Shown here: one piece after another, positions 1 through 6,112 of the stretch | Layout of the letters: the number at the start of each line of letters is the position of its first letter | How positions within the stretch are numbered: position 1 is the stretch's first letter | Origin: Rhizobacter sp. | GTDB lineage: Bacteria > Pseudomonadota > Gammaproteobacteria > Burkholderiales > Burkholderiaceae_C | Direction of reading: 5' to 3' | NCBI GenBank assembly: GCA_025360945.1 | Contig: JANYBE010000170.1 | Span: 1-9,632 of the forward strand | DNA: 9,632 bases | Notes under the pieces: generated by a model | Seen by the model: only the letters and a program-made list of their open reading frames with translations | Told to the model about the DNA's origin: nothing | Databases searched by the model: none | Position numbers and translations under genes: made by a program

Positions 1-2
1 CC

Positions 3-737
3 ATGGTCACCGGCGCAGGCAGCGGCATTGGCCGCGCCAGCGCGCTCGCTCTGCTCGCAGCTGGCTACCACGTCGTGCTCGCCGGCCGGCGCGCCGACGC
101 GTTGAACGAAACCAAGGTGCTCGCCGGCACTTTGGGTGCCAACGCGCTCGCGGTACCCACCGACGCGACCGACCCGGCCGCGGTGAAGGCGCTGTTCGCG
201 GCGACGCACGCGCAATACGGCCGGCTCGATGTGCTCTTCAACAACGCCGGCACCGGCGCGCCCGCGATCCCGATGGATGAGCTGACGTTCGAGCAGTGGA
301 AGGCCGTCGTCGACATAAACCTGACCGCCGTGTTCCTGTGCACGCAGCAGGCCTTCAAGCTGATGAAGAGTCAGACGCCGCGCGGCGGGCGCATCATCAA
401 CAACGGCTCAATCTCGGCCGTCGCCCCTCGGCCTTTCAGTGCGCCCTACACCGCGACCAAGCACGCGATCACTGGCCTGACCAAGGCGACCTCGCTCGAT
501 GGCCGCGCCCACGACATTGCCTGCGGCCAGATCGACATCGGCAATGCCGCGAGCGAGATGACCCAGCGCATGACCAGCGGTGTGCCGCAGGCCAACGGCA
601 CGATGATGGTCGAGCCGCGCATGGACTTGAAGCACGTGGCCGACGCGGTCGTGCACATGGCCAGCCTGCCACTCGAAGCCAACATCCAGTTCATGACCGT
701 GATGGCGACCAAGATGCCGTTCGTGGGTCGCGGATAA
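3..737 (+). CDS. SDR-family NAD(P)-dependent oxidoreductase, 5'-partial
   Basis: This is a classical short-chain dehydrogenase/reductase, a cytosolic Rossmann-fold enzyme that oxidises or reduces an alcohol/carbonyl pair. Numbering from the first visible Met, it has the cofactor-binding TGAGSGIG (residues 3-10), AGRR after the second strand (27-30; Arg here usually favours NADP(H)), NNAG (80-83), catalytic Asn106, Ser136, Tyr149 and Lys153 (YxxxK). The full catalytic tetrad is present, so the enzyme should be active. The C-terminal stretch GQIDIGNAAS (175-184) and MTVMATKMPFVGRG (231-244) resembles a well-conserved but functionally uncharacterised SDR subgroup. In complete SDRs about 5-12 residues precede the TGxxxGIG strand, so the ATG at position 3 is probably an internal Met and the true start lies beyond the left edge. 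The substrate cannot be told from sequence. No partner gene is visible; the next gene is unrelated. Confidence 0.93.
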   Translation: MVTGAGSGIGRASALALLAAGYHVVLAGRRADALNETKVLAGTLGANALAVPTDATDPAAVKALFAATHAQYGRLDVLFNNAGTGAPAIPMDELTFEQWKAVVDINLTAVFLCTQQAFKLMKSQTPRGGRIINNGSISAVAPRPFSAPYTATKHAITGLTKATSLDGRAHDIACGQIDIGNAASEMTQRMTSGVPQANGTMMVEPRMDLKHVADAVVHMASLPLEANIQFMTVMATKMPFVGRG

Positions 738-774
738 GCCCTATCTTCCCCCCCAATCGCGGGTTCCGGCTGTG

Positions 775-814
775 GTTCACCCCCGCAACCACGGGGCGTC
801 CCGGGATTGTGAAC
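775..814. repeat. Nested inverted repeat in the SDR/beta-helix gene gap
   Basis: An outer inverted repeat GTTCAC (775-780) / GTGAAC (809-814) encloses an inner perfect stem CCCCG (781-785) / CGGGG (792-796) with a six-base loop. It lies 38 bases after the SDR stop and just before the GTG start at 825. There is no T-tract after it, so it is a weak candidate for an intrinsic terminator. It could instead be an operator or a chance fold in GC-rich DNA. A run of seven C lies upstream at 748-754. Confidence 0.25.
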
Positions 815-824
815 GCGGCGACGC

Positions 825-2507
825 GTGCCCGAAAATGAGCGCGTGACGAGCCCGACATCCCACGCGACTGCGCCGACGCTGCAGGATTTCGAGCCGCTGC
901 TGCTCGCCGAGGCGATCGTGCTGCGCGCCGCCGCCGACGGCAGCATTGCCAAGGTCGGCTACCGTCGCCCGCGCAATGCAACACCCGATGTGCGGCTGCG
1001 CGCCGAGTTCCTTGCATTTCTCGCGCGCGGCGGTGGTGACGGCGCATGCGTCGCCGGCGACCGGCTGCAAATCCTAGGCGCCTGCATCGTCGGCCGGCTC
1101 GACCTGAGCCACCGCTGCGTACCGGTCAGCCTGTGGCTTTACCGCTGTGTGTTCGCCGCGGCGCCGCTGCTCGACGGCGCGCATCTGACCGGCAGCCTGA
1201 GCTTCCCCGACAGCGCGCTGCCGGGCCTGCACGCCGAAGCCCTGCGGATCGACGGCGAGCTGGCGTTCAACGCCGGTTGCAGCCTGCACGGCGAGCTGCA
1301 TCTGGCGCGCGCCGTGATCGGCCGCGACCTGAATTGCGAGCGCATGCATCTGCATGCCAGCGACAAGTTCGCCAATACGCTGCCGTGCCGGCTCGTCGCC
1401 GACGGCGCGCAGATCGGTGGCGACGTGCTCGTCGGCGGCGGCGCGGACGCGACTGGCGAGTTGCGCTTTCAAAGCGCGCGCATCCGCGGTGACCTGCGCG
1501 CGAGCGGCGCGCGTCTGAGTGCCGATCTCGATGCCGGTGGCGCGCGCGGCGCGGCGCTGAACCTGGACCGCGCGCGTGTCGGCGGTCACGTCCTGCTCGA
1601 CGCAGGGTTTTCGGCCGCCGGCCAGGTGCGTTTCCAACGGGTGCGCATCGGCGGCGACCTCGATTGCAACGGAGCAGATTTCGATGCCGTGGGCGATGCC
1701 GGCTGGGGCAACAGCGCCGCGGTGCTGCTGGACCGCGCGCAGATCGGCGGCACCTTGAAGCTGCAGCAGTTGCAGCGGCCGCTCGAGGGCACCTCGTTGG
1801 CCGACGCCCGCGTCGGCATGCTGCTTGACGATGCGCAGACCTGGGGCGCGCATCATTCGCTTGACGGCTTCGCCTACACCCGCTTTGCCACCGACGCGCC
1901 GACCGACGCGACGATGCGCCTGCGCTGGCTCGCCACGCAGCGCGCCAGTCATTCGGACCACGACTTCCGCCCCGAGCCGTGGCGGCGCGTCATCAAGGTG
2001 CTGCGCCGCATGGGGCGCGACGACAGCGCGGCCGAAGTCGCGATCGGCCGCGAACGCCACCTGCGCCGCAGCGGGCTGGTCGGCCTGTCCGCACCCGCGG
2101 CGCTGCGCTGGTTGCCACGCTTCGGTCATGCCCTGTTCGGCACGTTCGCGGGCTATGGCTACCGGCCGCTGCGCGTGCTGCTTGCCGCAAGCGTGCTGTG
2201 GCTCGCCTGCGCCGGCGTGTACTGGGCCGCGGCCGACAACGGCCTGATGGCGCCGACTCAGCCGCAGCCTGCACGCAGCCGCGCGCAGCTTCAACCGCTG
2301 GCGTATTCGCTCGACGTGCTAATGCCGCTGATCGATCTGCGTCAGCAACGCCGCTGGACGCCGCAGGCAAACGACGACCAGCTCGTCAACCCCGCCGCAC
2401 TGGTGCAGGCGCTGACCTGGTTCGAGGCCCTGTGCGGCTGGCTCGCCACGCTCACGCTGCTCGCGATCGCGACCGGCCTGACCGACCGCGACCGGCGCAG
2501 CGCGTAA
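825..2507 (+). CDS. Beta-helix repeat protein with C-terminal membrane anchor
   Basis: 560 residues, unknown function. Residues 1-83 are a mixed N-terminal region. Residues about 84-320 are an irregular repeat of about 20-25 residues in which a G-D/E-L-hydrophobic core recurs, for example IGRDLNC (165-171), IGGDVLV (197-203), IRGDLRA (220-226), IGGDLDC (275-281) and IGGTLKL (307-313). This pattern suggests a right-handed beta-helix resembling bactofilin or pentapeptide-type solenoids. Residues 321-432 are basic and Arg-rich. Two hydrophobic segments follow, about 447-468 and 527-551, separated by a loop of about 60 residues and followed by a short charged tail. There is no signal peptide, so the solenoid should be cytoplasmic and tethered to the inner membrane. 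Homologues are sometimes labelled membrane-associated oxidoreductase, but I see no cofactor motif. The GTG start at 825 gives the longest frame; GTG at 843 is possible, and neither has a good Shine-Dalgarno. Confidence 0.8.
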   Translation: MPENERVTSPTSHATAPTLQDFEPLLLAEAIVLRAAADGSIAKVGYRRPRNATPDVRLRAEFLAFLARGGGDGACVAGDRLQILGACIVGRLDLSHRCVPVSLWLYRCVFAAAPLLDGAHLTGSLSFPDSALPGLHAEALRIDGELAFNAGCSLHGELHLARAVIGRDLNCERMHLHASDKFANTLPCRLVADGAQIGGDVLVGGGADATGELRFQSARIRGDLRASGARLSADLDAGGARGAALNLDRARVGGHVLLDAGFSAAGQVRFQRVRIGGDLDCNGADFDAVGDAGWGNSAAVLLDRAQIGGTLKLQQLQRPLEGTSLADARVGMLLDDAQTWGAHHSLDGFAYTRFATDAPTDATMRLRWLATQRASHSDHDFRPEPWRRVIKVLRRMGRDDSAAEVAIGRERHLRRSGLVGLSAPAALRWLPRFGHALFGTFAGYGYRPLRVLLAASVLWLACAGVYWAAADNGLMAPTQPQPARSRAQLQPLAYSLDVLMPLIDLRQQRRWTPQANDDQLVNPAALVQALTWFEALCGWLATLTLLAIATGLTDRDRRSA

Positions 2508-2553
2508 GGGAATCGAGCACCCGGCGCTGGCTTGAGCTGTTCATCGAAGTCCC

Positions 2554-2572
2554 ATCGCCCGGGCATGGCGAT
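2554..2572. terminator. Small hairpin after the beta-helix gene (weak candidate)
   Basis: A perfect six-base stem ATCGCC / GGCGAT (2554-2559 and 2567-2572) with a seven-base loop sits 47 bases after the stop at 2507. The sequence 3' of it is not T-rich, so Rho-independent activity is doubtful. It is listed because it is the only clear stem between this gene and the ATPase gene downstream. Confidence 0.22.
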
Positions 2573-2579
2573 TGCGTAA

Positions 2580-2608
2580 CTCACGGTTGTTTGCGGCGCG
2601 GTTAAAGT
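2580..2608 (+). promoter_or_regulatory. Possible sigma70-type promoter for the TraL-like ATPase gene
   Basis: A -10-like TAAAGT (2603-2608, four of six consensus bases) has a poor -35 match, CTCACG (2580-2585), at a 17-base spacing. It stands out mainly because GGTTAAAGT is AT-rich in a very GC-rich stretch, about 57 bases before the ATG at 2665. The call rests on visual matching only. Confidence 0.25.
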
Positions 2609-2627
2609 GCGCCGTGTGATTCGGCGC
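2609..2627. repeat. Inverted repeat in the 5' leader of the ATPase gene
   Basis: A perfect palindromic stem GCGCCG (2609-2614) / CGGCGC (2622-2627) with a seven-base loop TGTGATT follows directly after the possible -10 hexamer and 37 bases before the start codon. That position would suit an operator or leader hairpin, perhaps autoregulation, which is common in ParA-type systems. GC-rich DNA gives such stems by chance, so confidence is low. Confidence 0.25.
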
Positions 2628-2664
2628 GTGCGCGCCCAACCTCCCACTGACTGAAAGTTTCACG

Positions 2665-3360
2665 ATGGCGCACATCCACTTCATCGGCGGCGAAAAAGGC
2701 GGCGTGGGCAAATCGCTCACTGCGCGCGTGCTGGCGCAGTACATGATCGACAAGGAGATCCCGTTCCTGGGCTTCGACACCGATCGCTCGCACGGCGCGC
2801 TGATGCGCTTTTACGCCGGATATGCGTCGCCGGTCGTGATGGACCACTACGAGGCGCTCGATGTGATCGTCGAAGCCGCCGCCGAGCAAACCGGACGGCG
2901 CATCCTCGTCGACCTGGCCGCGCAGACGCACGATCCGCTGGTGCGCTGGCTCGACGAGACCGGTGCGATCAACATGGCTGCCGAGATGGGCATGACGATC
3001 CACTACTGGCACGTGATGGACTCGGGCAAGGACTCGGTCGACTTGCTCGAAAAGCTGCTCGACCGTTTCGGCACCGGCCTCAAGTACGTCCTAGTGCGCA
3101 ACCAGGTTCGCGGCAACGACTTCTCGGTGCTCGAGCAATCGGGCCAGCAGCAGCGCGCGCTCGAACTCGGCGCAAAGATCGTCTCGATTCGCAAGCTGCA
3201 CGACGGCGTGATCCAGAAGATCGACGCTGGCAGCAGCAGCTTCTGGAAAGCCAAGGCGCCGGGCGACCCGAGCAGCACCGGGCTGGGGCTGATGGACCGC
3301 CAGCGCGTAAAGATGTGGCTGCGCGACGTGTACCGGGAGATCGACGATGTGGGCATCTGA
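2665..3360 (+). CDS. MinD/ParA-type P-loop ATPase, TraL-like
   Basis: 231 residues, a soluble deviant-Walker-A ATPase of the SIMIBI class. It shows KGGVGKS (11-17) with the signature Lys11 and Lys16, a Walker A'-like GFDTDRS (36-42), Walker B ILVDLAAQT (80-88), and VRNQ (144-147) in the place of the base-recognition strand. The opening MAHIHFIGGEKGG and the WHVMD segment (115-119) resemble TraL-type ATPases of conjugative plasmids and their chromosomal relatives, often labelled mobilization protein. No relaxase, ParB-like partner, centromere repeat or other transfer gene is nearby, so a conjugation role is unsupported here. A polar-positioning or cargo-partitioning role is an inference from the fold. 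The ATG at 2665 follows a weak GAAAG and is fixed by the conserved N-terminus. The next small gene overlaps the 3' end by 14 bases. Confidence 0.87.
   Translation: MAHIHFIGGEKGGVGKSLTARVLAQYMIDKEIPFLGFDTDRSHGALMRFYAGYASPVVMDHYEALDVIVEAAAEQTGRRILVDLAAQTHDPLVRWLDETGAINMAAEMGMTIHYWHVMDSGKDSVDLLEKLLDRFGTGLKYVLVRNQVRGNDFSVLEQSGQQQRALELGAKIVSIRKLHDGVIQKIDAGSSSFWKAKAPGDPSSTGLGLMDRQRVKMWLRDVYREIDDVGI
3336..3339 (+). promoter_or_regulatory. Shine-Dalgarno deciding the small lipoprotein-like gene start
   Basis: GGAG at 3336-3339, inside the end of the ATPase gene, stands seven bases before ATG 3347. It favours ATG 3347 over the in-frame ATG 3365, which has no such signal, and suggests the small gene is translated with the ATPase gene. 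Confidence 0.5.
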
Positions 3361-3549
3361 GCGCATGCGTCTGTTGGCACTGCTCGCCGTACTGGCCACG
3401 CGCGCGGCTGCGCTGTCGTGACCGTCGCCGGCGCCACTGCGGGCGCGGCGATCTCGCCTATCGGCGCGGTCGTGAGTGCCGGCGTAAAGGTCCCCGGCAA
3501 ACTGCTCGACAAGACCATCGACGCGGTCACGCCGCGCGCCAAGCCCTAA
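3347..3549 (+). pseudogene. Small lipoprotein-like gene with a CG-slip frameshift
   Basis: From ATG 3347 the frame begins MWASERMRLLALLAVLAT, a convincing signal-peptide start, but ends at TGA 3419-3421. Another frame, open through to TAA 3547-3549, carries a sensible continuation: VTVAGATAGAAISPIGAVVS, then AGVKVPGKLLDKTIDAVTP, ending in a lysine and proline. Removing one CG from the CGCGCG run at about 3399-3404 joins the halves into a 66-residue product with Cys21 after LATRG, near where a lipobox Cys should lie (Arg at -2 is atypical). The tail resembles small lipoproteins rich in Ala/Val/Gly with a TAVKV-like and DAVTP ending. A true slip mutation, a sequencing or assembly error in a CG repeat, and programmed frameshifting are all possible; the last is least likely. 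Overlap with the ATPase gene suggests co-transcription. If intact it would be exported and membrane-anchored. Confidence 0.55.
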
Positions 3550-3562
3550 CCGCAGCAGCGCG

Positions 3563-3783
3563 ATGCAGCGCCGCACCCTGCTCCGCGGGAGCGCGGCCCC
3601 GATCGCCGTGCACGCTGTTGCAAAACGTGCTCGCCGCTGACCCGTTGCGCTTCGCTCTCGATGCGAAACTGCTGCAGGCGCAGCTCCGTGTCGTCGACAA
3701 CGTGCTCGATCCGTCCAGCGGCATCTCGACCGCGGCCCGCCTCGCCGTCGACGCGGCGCGAACCGGGCGCTCAGGCGACCTGA
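3563..3783 (+). pseudogene. Possible frame-disrupted small gene remnant
   Basis: Coding-like signal changes frame twice: MQRRTLLRGSAAPIAVHA in the first frame (from 3563), LLQNVLAADPLRFALDAKLL and DNVLDPSSGISTAARLAVDA in the second (about 3615-3765), then REPGAQAT plus TGA 3781-3783 in the third. The last switch could again be a one-CG slip, at GCGGCGCGAA around 3756-3763. I do not recognise the product. This could be a decayed gene, a region of poor base accuracy, or chance open frames in GC-rich DNA. Only the middle segment looks clearly protein-like. Confidence 0.25.
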
Positions 3784-3834
3784 CGATTCGAGCAGGGCTC
3801 TCGGCTACCATCCAGGCACAACAACGCTCAATCC

Positions 3835-3839
3835 GGAGG
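3835..3839 (+). promoter_or_regulatory. Shine-Dalgarno of the first RDD gene
   Basis: GGAGG at 3835-3839 is a near-perfect Shine-Dalgarno but only four bases from ATG 3844. It decides the start in favour of 3844, because the overlapping ATG at 3840 is in another frame and opens no sensible protein. It is the strongest ribosome-binding sequence in the right half and suits the first gene of an operon. Confidence 0.6.
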
Positions 3840-3843
3840 ATGA

Positions 3844-4356
3844 ATGAGCACGTCACCCGACCAGAACCCCTTTGCCCCGCCGACCGCCCGCGTCCAAGAT
3901 GTCAGCGTCGGTGGTCTCGAGCTGGCCGGCCGTGGCGCGCGTCTCGGCGCCGTGCTGATAGACGGCCTGATTCAGGGCGGCCTCTACTACGCCCTCGCCT
4001 TCACCCTCTTCAAGACCATGCTGCCCGACGTCAACTCGGGCGCCGGCTTCGGCACCCGCTTCGCGATGCAGTTCGTCGTCGGCATCGGCCTGTTCGTACT
4101 GCTTCAGAGCTATCTCCTGGCGACGCGCGGCCAGACCATCGGCAAGAGGCTGCTCGGCCTGCGCATCGTGCGCAGCAACGGCGAGCCTGTCGCGATCGGC
4201 CGAATACTGGGCCTGCGCTATTTCGTCGGCTGGATCATCACGATGATCCCGTTCATCGGCGTCGTGTTCGCACTCGCCGACGGGCTGCTGATCTTCCGTG
4301 ACTCGCGCAAGTGCCTGCACGACAACATCGCTGACACGATCGTCGTCAGAGCCTGA
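3844..4356 (+). CDS. RDD family membrane protein (first of two)
   Basis: 170 residues, an integral inner-membrane protein of the RDD family, whose general role is not well established (some members are linked to ion transport or stress). The N-terminus has the NPFAPPTARV motif (8-17) common in short RDD proteins. The RDD signature is visible as Arg33 and Asp40 in the first segment (GARLGAVLIDG, 31-41), and GQTIGKRLLGLRIV (96-109) lies after the second. Asp146 is at the end of the third, and CLHDNIADTIVV (157-168) closes the domain. Hydrophobic segments are about 34-56, 76-94 and 128-150. Length is normal for a single-domain member. It is followed by a second, different RDD gene after eight bases, and both precede a SpoIIM-like gene. 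ATG 3844 is supported by a strong Shine-Dalgarno. Confidence 0.9.
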   Translation: MSTSPDQNPFAPPTARVQDVSVGGLELAGRGARLGAVLIDGLIQGGLYYALAFTLFKTMLPDVNSGAGFGTRFAMQFVVGIGLFVLLQSYLLATRGQTIGKRLLGLRIVRSNGEPVAIGRILGLRYFVGWIITMIPFIGVVFALADGLLIFRDSRKCLHDNIADTIVVRA

Positions 4357-4364
4357 TCCGGCCC

Positions 4365-5078
4365 GTGTCTCGGGCAATCGACGTGCCCGCTGCGGCACTC
4401 GACACCGTCTTCATCACGGAGACGCCGGAAGGCATCGCGTTGCAGCTGCACCCGGCGGGCACGATGGCGCGCAGCTTCGCGTACCTGATCGACGCGGCGC
4501 TGCGCATCGCCGTGCTGATCGGCGCGGTGACGGTGCTGAGCACGATGTCGCGTTTCGGCACCGGCATCTTCTATGTCGTGGCCTTCGCGCTCGAGTGGCT
4601 GTACCCGGTCGTGTTCGAACTGATGCCCGCGGCCGCCACTCCGGGCAAGCGCGCGCTCGGCTTGCGGGTCGTGATGGACTCGGGCCTGCCGGTCACGCCG
4701 GCGGCCTCGCTGGTGCGCAACCTGCTGCGCACGGCCGACTTCCTGCCAGTCGGCTACGCACTCGGTCTGGTGATGGTGCTGGTGCGACCCGACTTCAAAC
4801 GTCTGGGCGATCTCGCGGCCGGCACGCTGGTGATCTACGCCAACAGCACCAGTCTGGACGGCCCGCTGCCCGCCGGCGAGCCGGTACCACCGGCGCGCCC
4901 CCTCTCGACGCGTGAGCAGGCTGCCGTCGTCGCCTGGGCCGGGCGCGCTGCGCGGCTCACACCCGAACGACTCGAAGAACTCGCGGTACTCGCCGGCCCG
5001 ATCACGGCCGGTGCGCCCGCAGGCAGCCACACGACGCGCCTGCTCGGCGTGGCGCAATGGCTGGTGGGGCGCCGATGA
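4365..5078 (+). CDS. RDD family membrane protein with C-terminal extension (second of two)
   Basis: 237 residues. The RDD domain shows Arg36 and Asp43 in the first segment (ARSFAYLIDAALR, 35-47), TPGKRALGLRVV (92-103) after the second, RNLLRTADFLP (118-128) entering the third, and the closing KRLGDLAAGTLVIY (145-158). Membrane segments are about 39-59, 67-85 and 122-141. Residues about 159-237 are a hydrophilic, mostly helical tail (TREQAAVVAWAGRAARLTPE, 182-201) that the first RDD protein lacks; it should be cytoplasmic and could bind a partner. This is the RDD type usually found directly before SpoIIM-like genes in MoxR clusters. The start is taken as GTG 4365, eight bases after the previous stop; GTG 4383 is an alternative and neither has a clear Shine-Dalgarno. 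The stop overlaps the next gene's start as ATGA. Confidence 0.9.
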   Translation: MSRAIDVPAAALDTVFITETPEGIALQLHPAGTMARSFAYLIDAALRIAVLIGAVTVLSTMSRFGTGIFYVVAFALEWLYPVVFELMPAAATPGKRALGLRVVMDSGLPVTPAASLVRNLLRTADFLPVGYALGLVMVLVRPDFKRLGDLAAGTLVIYANSTSLDGPLPAGEPVPPARPLSTREQAAVVAWAGRAARLTPERLEELAVLAGPITAGAPAGSHTTRLLGVAQWLVGRR

Positions 5079-6112
5079 CACCGTTGCAGTTCGAGGCCTA
5101 CTATGCGCCGACGTGGGATGAGCTGACAGCGGCGCTGACGCACATCGAGGGCGCTCGCAAACGCTGGTCCATCAGTCTTCGCAAGCGACCCGCACCGATC
5201 GGCGACACGCCTGACGCGGCGCGCCTGAGCGGGCTCTACCGTGCCGCATGCGAGCATCTCGCACTGGCCCGCGCGCGCGCCTACCCGACGCATCTGACGA
5301 GCCGCCTCGAATCGCTCACTCAGCGCGCGCACCAGCTCATCTACCGCCGCACCGACTACGGCGCGGCGCGCTTCGCGCAGCTCTTTCTGCTTGACTTTCC
5401 GCAGGCCGTTCGCGCGCACTGGCGCTACGTGCTGGTGGCCGGGCTGGTGTTCGGCCTGCCGCTGGTGCTGCTGGGGCTGGCGACCTATCTCGACCCGGGC
5501 TTCATCCTGACGATGCACGACGCAAAGACGGTGCGCGGCTACGAGCAAATGTACGGCCCGAACGCCGACTCGATCGGCCGCGACCGGGGCGCCGACGGCG
5601 ACTGGATGATGTTCGGCTTCTACATCATGAACAACATCTCGATCGCGTTCAAGTGCTTCGCCGGCGGCGTCTTCCTCGGCGTGGGCAGCCTGTTCTTCCT
5701 GGCCTACAACGGCATCGCCGCCGGCAGCCTGGCCGGCTACCTGACCGCACACGGCCACGCCGAGACCTTTTATTCGTTCGTCATTACGCATGGCGCGTTC
5801 GAGCTCACCGCAATCGTGCTGTCGGGTGCAGCTGGGCTGCGCCTGGGCCACGCGCTGCTGGCACCTGGTCGGCGCACGCGGCGCGCGGCACTCGAGCTCG
5901 CCGCACGCGAGTCGGCGCTGCTGGTCTATGGCGTCGTCGCGATGCTGCTGATCGCCGCGGGGCTGGAGGCCTTCTGGTCGTCGGCACGTTGGATCGCACC
6001 CTCCGCCAAGTTCGCGGCCGGCGGCGTGTGCTGGTTGCTGGTCATCGCCTACCTCGTCGGTCAAGGACGCCCGCACGCCGTCAAGTCGTCCGGAGCGGCG
6101 CATGCAGATTGA
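5075..6112 (+). CDS. SpoIIM-like (stage II sporulation protein M family) membrane protein
   Basis: 345 residues, a polytopic inner-membrane protein of the SpoIIM/DUF95 family. In Bacillus, SpoIIM belongs to the DMP complex for septal peptidoglycan hydrolysis. Non-sporulating proteobacteria carry relatives in MoxR clusters whose role is unknown, so the name should not be read as sporulation. Residues 1-115 are a cytoplasmic helical region. Membrane segments are about 118-138, 190-222, 240-262, 281-300 and 313-330. The family hallmarks are MMFGFYIMNNISIAF (178-192) and THGAFELTAIVLSGAAGLRL (238-257). An extracytoplasmic loop of about 40 residues (DPGF to DGDW, 140-177) separates the first two segments. 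I chose ATG 5075 because it forms an ATGA overlap with the upstream stop, with GGTGGGG five bases before; ATG 5057 would add six residues. The next gene overlaps by 11 bases. Confidence 0.9.
   Translation: MTPLQFEAYYAPTWDELTAALTHIEGARKRWSISLRKRPAPIGDTPDAARLSGLYRAACEHLALARARAYPTHLTSRLESLTQRAHQLIYRRTDYGAARFAQLFLLDFPQAVRAHWRYVLVAGLVFGLPLVLLGLATYLDPGFILTMHDAKTVRGYEQMYGPNADSIGRDRGADGDWMMFGFYIMNNISIAFKCFAGGVFLGVGSLFFLAYNGIAAGSLAGYLTAHGHAETFYSFVITHGAFELTAIVLSGAAGLRLGHALLAPGRRTRRAALELAARESALLVYGVVAMLLIAAGLEAFWSSARWIAPSAKFAAGGVCWLLVIAYLVGQGRPHAVKSSGAAHAD

Larger units (their letters stand above)
3550..3843. other. Gap before the RDD operon with only fragmentary coding signal
   Basis: No intact gene is convincing in these 294 bases. 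An ATG at 3563 opens a 25-codon frame starting MQRRTLLRGSAA, which looks like a Tat-type or basic N-terminus, and ends at TGA 3638-3640. A different frame from about 3615 to 3765 reads LLQNVLAADPLRFALDAKLL and on to SSGISTAARLAVDAA, with G/C-rich third positions and a composition more protein-like than the opposite strand, which is rich in Ser, Arg and Cys. A third frame would end at TGA 3781-3783. The rest, about 3784-3843, holds the upstream region of the RDD operon, including its Shine-Dalgarno at 3835-3839. I see no strong terminator or promoter. Confidence 0.4.

Noticed and set aside
1074..2294. A 406-residue open frame on the minus strand
   Set aside because: It is antisense to the beta-helix protein gene, is rich in Arg, Ala, Gln and His, and shows no motif. 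It is the usual shadow frame of GC-rich coding DNA.
2665..3360. An integrated conjugative element suggested by the TraL-like ATPase
   Set aside because: No integrase, relaxase, mating-pair gene, tRNA target or direct repeats were seen, and base composition does not change across the gene.
3580..3592. Hairpin GCTCC-GCG-GGAGC as a terminator before the RDD operon
   Set aside because: The stem is only five bases, the loop three, and no T-tract follows; too weak to call.
3780..3811. Promoter with CTGACG and TACCAT upstream of the first RDD gene
   Set aside because: The spacing is 20 bases and both hexamers match poorly; at spacings of 16-18 no acceptable -35 is present.
3315..4301. A 328-codon + strand open frame spanning the ATPase end, the gap and most of RDD 1
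   Set aside because: The first and last thirds are Arg-rich shadows of genes in other frames. Only the middle (about 3615-3765) looks protein-like and is described separately.
5057..5074. ATG 5057 as the start of the SpoIIM-like protein
   Set aside because: ATG 5075 makes the ATGA overlap with the previous stop seen elsewhere in this operon and gives the expected N-terminus; the extra six residues look like read-through of the RDD 2 frame.
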